Part shown: positions 50,901 to 59,900 of the stretch, one piece after another
How positions within the stretch are numbered: the first letter of the stretch is position 1
How the letters are laid out: each line of letters starts with the position of its first letter
Assembly: GCA_002633005.1 (NCBI GenBank)
Contig: NMRA01000134.1
Span: forward strand, 783,012-847,011
Length of the DNA stretch: 64,000 bases
Source of the DNA: Phoronis australis
Taxonomy: Eukaryota; Phoronida; Phoronidae
Reading direction: 5' to 3'
Notes under the pieces: generated by a model
Seen by the model: only the letters and a program-made list of their open reading frames with translations
Told to the model about the DNA's origin: nothing
Database searches by the model: none
Made by a program: the position numbers and the translations under genes

Positions 50901-53900
50901 GCAACTAGTACCGTCGTCATCACTTTGAGGGGTAAATCCTTGTGAATGCTCAAGTGGTTTCGTGGCATGAAAATTGTCTGGCGTGATAAAATTTCGGTTC
51001 TGCAGCGTGTTAAATTTTGGTCCTTACGTGTTAAATTTTCGATCATGGCGTGATAAATTTGAATTGTTTTTTGGTCTTGAAGAGTAGAAAAAATGTTTTG
51101 GCATGTTTCTAAATCTTGCATAGAAAATATAAGTCCTCGTTATTTTGCTGCTTTTATTGGTTTTCCATAGTAATTACATTGCTAAATGTTCAATCACCAG
51201 ACCAATCACTGCAGACGGCGGAGTACCCGTTGAACGATATTTCAGTACGGCCACGGACGAGAGGAAGATAGGCTTGAAGCGAGATATCCCTACCTACCCA
51301 AAGGTAACGTGGGTAGCGCCGGTCCTTTGTATTTAAGTCTCCAAACACCCATGAGCACGTCACACGTTACCGAGCACCCGTACTCTAGTGTTATGGGCTG
51401 TCATTTTTGGACCCACCCAACAGTAATACACGAGGGCAGTCAAGGTTAAATGGCTGATGCAACAAACGTGAATCCGAACTTTGAAATGTAAGTGGGTAAT
51501 TAAACCCATGTTCCGGCCAACAAGTGAATTTTTGATTTATACCACTTTCAACTTGTTGCTTACTCAGATAAGAGGTGACCTCGGGGTTTCCAAAGGGGCC
51601 ACATTTCGTCTTCCTTGAGACTACTCTCAAAATTACACGCCGTGACAAGCCAACTCAAATCGCAACAGTTTGGCTATGCAACAATCTGAGACCAATTTCA
51701 CACTGACGAGTGGTCTCAATTAAAAGTTATTTTTCGTAGTAAAAGGCGCACTGCGTCGCTAATTAATGCCTCTGAGGAGTCACGTGGTCGTTGTGAATTA
51801 TTGTTTTTGTCACAAGAAAAGAACGTTGACTGGTTTTTAGCGTCTTGGCAGATTTGTGCGAAATTTTATGTGTTTATATCCTTTGGTCTGTGATTGGGGG
51901 AATCGTGTTTTGGATTTGTGATTAACTTCAAGCAACGTATAGTTAAGTCAAGGGTTGCTCAGTTTCTTTAAGTTTGCGACTTAATTGGAATTTTCATGTT
52001 GATAAAACAGGCTGTTTCGAGCTACGATTATAAATTGAGTATTTGAAACAAGACATTTTCAACGACAAAGGTGACATTTTCTCATAAATACCGGTCACAA
52101 GGCAAAGGAACATCACTTCATATTTTTTATGGTCCTTTGCCTTTTGTGTTAAAACACACGGACACTGTTTTTTTTTCATGAGTATAAAGCAATGTCTGTT
52201 GAAACATAAATGGACGCGTAACACAACCTCAAATCGAGCAACTTTCATGTACACAGTACATTTCCTGCTTCCCAAACTACCCTCTTGTAGTGCTGCACAC
52301 ACATGGCTAGTGTGTTTCCAGAAAAAAATCTGCTGACGTGTCAGTGCGGAAACTGATGCGCAGTGTCGAGCGGTGTCCTGACTACTTGTTCATAGGCCAC
52401 CGAGTGTCGCTTCAGTGTTGACTAAACTTTGTGTAATACCGTAGATACATATTGGACTGTTCTGTCGATTATAGCAAGGACTCTTTACCGGGACTGAAGA
52501 CACCGAAGCGTCTTCCCGATTTCCAGAAGGTATACGAGTATTCTCAAAAAAATGGAGTGCTTTTAATGTCATTTCTCCTTTTTAATATTATTACGCCCTC
52601 TTCTTTATTCTGTAGTTGAAGAAGTTGTTAACTGACACTACACAATTATTTGTCTTGCATTACACGGTCTTTTATTTTTACTGTTAACTAGCTAGTTTTG
52701 TAGTACACATTAACATTTACACACCCTTGTGCGTTCAGCGTCTAATTAGTCTAGTTGCCATAGCACGCGCTCTCTGAGCAGATAGGTAGGCCTACAGACC
52801 ATTCGATCATATTAATACATTTGCACGCAGACACGGGATTAAGTTCATATTATATGAACTCGATAAGTCAGAACTCTTACAACGGGTTGTAGAACTCATT
52901 TGATCCATCACAGAGCACGTTTCAAGCAGCGTACTAACTCTTACTCTCATGCGTTACTTATAACTCAATGTGTATATAATGCACGTTTCATCCGATGTTG
53001 TTCACAGAATTTTGAAATGAGTAACTTTTTATAAGGATTGCCTGTGAACGCCTGCGGCTTACAAGGCGATGTATCTGCCTACGCGCATGAGTGTACACAT
53101 GCATGCTTTCACATGCGTATGGCCGCAACCTTACATTCAAGTTATCTTTGTGATCGCTACAGTACTTAAGTATTCACTGCTACACTAAATTACTCCAAAC
53201 TAATTCCTCCATCTGCACGGTAACTCTTCGAGATGAGTGGGTGTTTGGAAGACTTGTCATGCATTTCATCACTCTTACTTGTTTTAACAAGTAACCCCAC
53301 CCCCCCCCCCCCTTCGCTTTGTTTCCTTTTGTTTTTTTCTGCTTGAAGTCGATTCGTACCGGAATATCTGATAACAAGCCCGTCCACATGTAAACGCACG
53401 AACGTACATTCTAAACATTCGCAGGATGTTAGCCTAAACTCGTGAACTTTCTTTAAGAGTCAAAAGAGGGCTAATTTCTAAAAAAGAAGCATTTGATAGA
53501 GCACAATCATGTGATTTATTGTCAACAAAATCAACTTAGTTTGCTCTCTTGTCGTTGTACCTTTTGAGCCAGATCACCTACAACGACATTTTATTGACCC
53601 TGAACATTTGCAAGCGCGGGACATTTGGGTTCAGTTCATAAAAGTGACATTTTTGGGAAATAGCATATACCTAGTGTCGGGTTATCAGAACTTCCGGAAT
53701 GAATAATCCGCTCAATTTACGTAGAACAGGCTCATTAATTGCTCTCAATTCATTTGTAAAATGTGCCTTCTAACTGAAAGAAGTTGTGGACGAATTACAT
53801 GTAATTGAGTAATTTTAATGTTAAATTTATTTTCAATTGAGAAATTAACATGTTATACAGAGGTTCATGCGACGTTATATGTTCAGCTCCTGTCTATCAG

Positions 53901-56900
53901 TTGTCAAAATTGGCGAAGTATTTTTAAAATTGTTTTGTTGAGAGGCACTTAGAACCACTTACGTCACCTGAGGCCACTCCTCAATATTCCTCCACGTTAA
54001 GCACAGCGCCACCTTGGAATGGTCTGGTAACTCAGTATCGCTAAAGGACTCTTTTCAGTCGGCGCAACGAAACAACAAAATGTCGTGGAATCGATTGTTC
54101 ATTGCACGTAATGGAGGCATTATGATTTACTTTTGTAACAGTGAAATGAGGGTGTCCTCAAAACTGCATTTCGAATTGAAAAATTGTTTTCTTTACGGAT
54201 ACGGCACCTGCAATGTCATTCTCAGTACCTCGCGGAAATGAATAAACCCTTTTTGGTTCATCTTATAGTAACCCAAACTTATTTACATTACTCATCAAAA
54301 TTGTTCAACAAAGCCAACTTTTCTAATACCTGTAAAGGTTTTAATCATTCAAAGAGTGCTTCCCTGTAACTCTGTTATTCAACCAATTCTATTGTTTTCT
54401 AGTACACCCTTTCTCAGGAAACCACTGAGTACTTAAAACAGCCCACGTTCGACATCTGGCATTGGGAACCCAATGAGGTAAGCATCACATTGGCGAAAGT
54501 TTCCGCATGATCTGAACTGCAATCTCCATGTTGTCCATCTTAGAATCCAACGTGGTTGTTGGTAACAAACGTTTTGACATTATCAATGTTACGAAACACC
54601 GCAGAGACGTAAACGGCATCAGACAGTGCATCATACTCCATTGTCATATATCGTATGCGATAGGTTCAGTTTGTATGGCAGCAAACTTGAAATTTAACAC
54701 GAGTTTCGATTGAAGATTACCTTGTGATCTATGGAGACATGTAATGGTCATCAATCTTGTAACCATTTCTAAAATATAGCGGCGGTCTATTTACACAAAC
54801 CTGTAGCATATTTACATTGGCACGCCGAGGTTTCGGTCGGTCATTTCTGCGGCCATCTTCAAATACTACAACGTTCTTAGGAGAAAGAGCACGGGTCTCT
54901 GGTACACTCATAGTGGGCACTTGGATAGTATTTTTCCTGGAGCACGACGAGGTTTGAACCGGGGACGTTTCAGTGGTCAGTCCAGCACTTTAACCACGTT
55001 TTGTATACTTTTGAAAATGTCTATGGGTATAGAATAATACCCGATAGATTACACGAACGTTCTGGTGATGTAGGTTTTCGTCAATGTCTACATTCATTTC
55101 TGCCAACCGTATATCGCAAATTGCCGAAATGAATGATTATATTTCACCAATTGTCGCCACCTTTTCCAGATGCTGAGCCTGTTGGAACACATGTACCACG
55201 AGTTGGGCCTGGTTCATGAGTTCAACATGAACCCAATAACCCTGAAAAGATGGTTGGTGAGTACCCTAATTGTCAGACCATCCCCGGGAACAGGGTCACC
55301 TTTGCATCCCGAAAGTTTTGTGCTTCAAAGTTTAGTATCACACACAAGGTTCATTAACGGACAAGTGAATCTTCCGAACATATGCTGCAAAACCGGCACG
55401 CAGTATTGTACGGTACACTTAGAGCTCAAATGGGTCACCGTAAATTAGTTTAATGATCCGAATGTCGGTGTCAAAGTGATGGAATAGGGCGTGGGACTAA
55501 CGAATTAGCGTAGATACGCATTTGGACACGTTGGATGTCATCCACACATTTATTCAGGCATTCAGGCAATGTAGATCAATCGCAAATTCATTTGGACTAA
55601 CACGTTGGATGCCATCCACACATTTATTCAGGCATTCAGGCAATGTAGATCAATCGCAAATTCATTTGGACTAACACGTTGGATGTCATCCACACATTTA
55701 TTCAGGCATTCAGGCAATGTAGATCAATCGCAAATTCATTTGGACTAACACGTTGGATGTCATCCACACATTTATTCAGGCATTCAGGCAATGTAGATCA
55801 GTCGCAAATTCATTTTTGTCTCAAGCTCCCGAAATGTGTGTTAATTTGACTTCCCAATGGAAGAAGTTTGTTCAATAGTCCGTCTCATTGTATACAAACG
55901 TACACCAGTCTTGCACGACTGACAAGGGTTGTAAGTCACGTTTGATAAACAGGAATATTGCAACAAGCATTTTGAGTGATTTATTGTGTAGAGGCAGGTG
56001 ATTCAAGCGTTAAAGTGGTGAAAAGAAAAAGTAAAACTATTATGCCGCTCCTCTCAACCTGAATCCGTCCTTTAATGGCAAATTTCCTTCGACAGTTGTG
56101 TGTCCAGGAGAACTATCGGAACAATCCATTCCACAACTTCCGTCACTGTTTCTGCGTCACGCAGATGATGTATGGGATGATCAACTTGTGTAAGTTGTGG
56201 GAGAAGATGAGTCGAGAGGACCTCGGTATAATGTTGACGGCGGCAGTATGCCATGACTTGGACCACCCGGGGTACAATAACACGTGAGTAGCGTGCGTCA
56301 AGGAGCATGCATAAAAGTAATGTCAAATCACCGCCTGGCTTGGTAGGCAAGCCCTATAAGTTTCTCTGTCGATCAGAAATAATATTTTCTCTCCTCTGCA
56401 GCGTTCAACCTAAGCGTTGTTGATGTCCAGGCCTAGCATTGACGCACGAAACTTGAGCTTCGTCTACCGTTCTCTTGGCTGGTGCGAAGTTCTTTATATT
56501 TCAATCAAAATCATATGTGTCTTGTACACTGTTCACTTTGGGGTTTGGGACAGGGACGAGGTCCATAGTGTGGCTTTTATAAGCCAGCCATTACTTACTT
56601 TTGCTTCTACTTATTGTATAATGGCCGCAGGTCGTATTCACTCAGTCGGTCAAGATACCGGTACATCCCCACAGTTACACCAGGAAAGATATTTGATACT
56701 GCTTTGACCCAAGGTAGATTATGTGATTGATATTTACAAGTTTAGCTGATTTAACTCGAGACAACGTAGCTGACAACCAAAACTGCATCTTCTAAAAAGG
56801 TACCAGATCAACGCGCGCACGGAGTTGGCCATCCGCTATAATGACATATCTCCCCTTGAAAACCACCACTGTGCTGTGGCGTTCCAGATACTGAGTAATC

Positions 56901-59900
56901 CAGAGTGTAACATCTTTTGCAACGTCGACGAGGACACATTCAAGCGAATTCGCTCGGTGAGTCCAGATATAATCACTAATGGTAATAAGTAAAACGTAAC
57001 TAACTAGAAATGTTCCGAATGAAAACGTTTGTTGGGAATGTCGTGTATAATGTAATATGTCGACAAAGGCACATATTTAAGCCAGTAGTATCAGATATTC
57101 GTACAGTTTAAAGAGATTCAGATTTGAGAAATTGGAAAATGTTTTCGACGGTTTTCCTACAAATATCCTTGTGAGTTCAGAGCAGAGGTTTATGAGAAGT
57201 GTATCATGTAACTGTTCGTCTACGTCACCTTCAGTTAAATTAGCCTATTGCCCATGGGCAGTCGACCTACTGGTATCGCCAAAAATTGTACGGAACCCTT
57301 TTAATATCTAGTGAAGTCGGCAAGCGATAGGCTTTGGTGTTTTTACATAGTTTAGGATTCATCGGCTTAACATTTACTCATGATTTTACAAATAAGTGAA
57401 ATTCGTCCAGCTTTTGTGTGACGTCATATTGATTGAAGCTATAATTGACTAGTAGTAATAAATGCAAATTTCCCAATTCTAATTAGACTGATTACATAAT
57501 TTCTGTATTTGATTTCTAACTTACCACAACAAATTCGCGTGCTATGGTGAAAAGAATGGCCAATGCCGCTCCCAATGTGTAACTCTATACATGCTCTTGG
57601 AAACCCATGTGTCCGTTTTATTTGCAAGCGTAGCTTTTTCTTTCAATTTTTAAGAAAGATACTTGTTCAGATCAAGCCTGCTAGCTAGCTGTATGAAGTT
57701 TTCAAACTTAACATCAAAAGGTTGAAATACAACTGTATATTTATGATGCTTTGTACCAAGGCTAGTCCACACCTTACGTCGTCACGTGACTGTTTTCTCC
57801 CGAATAAGACAACAATAAACAAATTTACAGGCACGCTACGTAGAAACGAGCATGAGTCACCGCTTCCACAAACTTTTCCTTTCACATAGTGTTCACGGAA
57901 GCCATGGAAACGGTGATTTAAAAAACCCAGTCTCGAGATGTACATGTAAAGGCTAATCCATAAGAATGGAAAAGTTTGGTATGAGAACGCTTTCGTTTGA
58001 AAGAACTCTTACACTTTGGTGTCTTCAACAATCGTTTTCTAAAATCGTGTTTCGCTTCACGTGTCCCAGTTGCGTACTTGTCTTTTTGTTTCATTCTTCA
58101 GGTTAGACACACTGACGTAGACTAGCTTGGGGTATGACAACCAGTCAATACTCTTATTCGCTTAGTTGATCCGTCCTGTTTGCTTCCACGTTTGACTTAG
58201 CGCGAGCAATGGCCAAGTATTCCAATTGCGAAGCACGTGGTTACACTAGTTTCCTTTGTGATATTCTTGCTTTTACGGAACTAAACCGAGTTTACAAGAA
58301 ATGTGTGTTTGTGTGCTGTGTGCGGATGAGACACTATTTAACATAGCGTGTTATCAAGGCTGCACTTTCTAATACACCCAAACGTGAAAGCAAGACATAT
58401 GAAGACCTGGATTTTAACATTTAGTTGAATTTAAGGATAACTCGTGATCAACTGGCCAGTCCTACAATATTCTGAAGCGTTGTTTTATAAATGCTCTCGT
58501 GGAACTGGAAATAAAGTTATACTTTGGGAAGGTAAATTTCAAAAAAATATATTAGAATGAAGTGGCCCTACCTTGATTTTGGGGGGGGGGAATACCTCTG
58601 CCTTAATTTTGTACGGGCAAAATGGCCTTGCCTTGATTTTTGAGATTTATGACTGGTAAACAGAAAGAAGGGAAGTTTTAAATATTATTTCACTGCGCAG
58701 TGAGCGTTTCAACAAAGCGAGTAGAAATCTAGAGCGACTTTTACATGTTTCTGTGGTAACTGAATTAAAATCATTCTATTTGGTTTGGTTAAGCATAAAT
58801 ATAGGCTTCCACCAGCTGCCACCACAGAAGACTAGTCTTGGTATTACTGTATCTTTCTTGAATTCATGTCCCAATCTCATTTTCTGTGACCATTGAAGGG
58901 CGTAAATCTGGTTGTTAACAATTAACATTTCATTACCTTGGCAGGGATTAACTATGATGATCTTGTCCACGGACATGTCACGACACGGCGAGATCATGGA
59001 CGCATTTAAGTCCATGGTTGAGTGTTTTGAGTTTGAAGCGAAAGACAGTAAAGACACGGTAAACTGTCGTTGTGTGCGGGCACTGTATTGGCATGACAAT
59101 GTATGTTTTACACTTTCCTAGGGCGTAGTAATGCTTATTCTGGCAACAGACATGGCGCGTCACAGCGAAATACTGGAGGCTTTCAAGGCCAAATTGGGAC
59201 ATTTTGATTTTGGAAGTCAGGATCATTTGAATTCGGTAATTTTTACGCATTTTCATCAATAGTTCAAGCATAGCGAACAGAAGATTTTGTCTTTTTTAAA
59301 GTGTCATAGGCTTCGAAATTCAAGTATAAATCAATGATAATTTAACTTAACACAAAATAGTTATGCCTACAAACATTATTTACTTAAACGGAATGTAAGT
59401 AATGAGATATTGGGAAATGTTAAATTCATGCCATGTTTTCAGCATAGTTTTTAACCTTTAGATTCTGTAGTTGACTGCATCTTTCACACACTTATGGTTC
59501 AAATTCATGTTTATCGTAATAATTTCACTGAACGTTCACCTCAAGCACTACACAAACGTAGCTGATTGTTAACGTATCGCGGTCTGGCACACTAGAATAT
59601 TGCGGATCGTTGTCACGTGTTGACTTGAGCGCTAAAATTGCATGGATTCCAATTGTTTAGATAGCACTTATAATGCATGCAATCTTCTCGTGACTAAGCA
59701 ACTGAGCTTAGAATAGCAATTTCGAACATCCTCTTATGTATTTAATAACCCAGATATTGCCATCTAAACATATTCTCTAGTTATTTGCTGTTAACCGCTA
59801 GCTGATAGTGTAAGTTTTTTGCAGCTTAAAATGGTCATAATCAAATGCTGTGACATTTCCAATGAAGTCCGCCCAATGTCTGTCTCCGAACCTTGGGTTG

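Noticed and set aside
54951-54996. Functional tRNA gene on the minus strand
   Set aside because: A and B boxes are present, but the anticodon stem does not pair and no clean acceptor stem is found.
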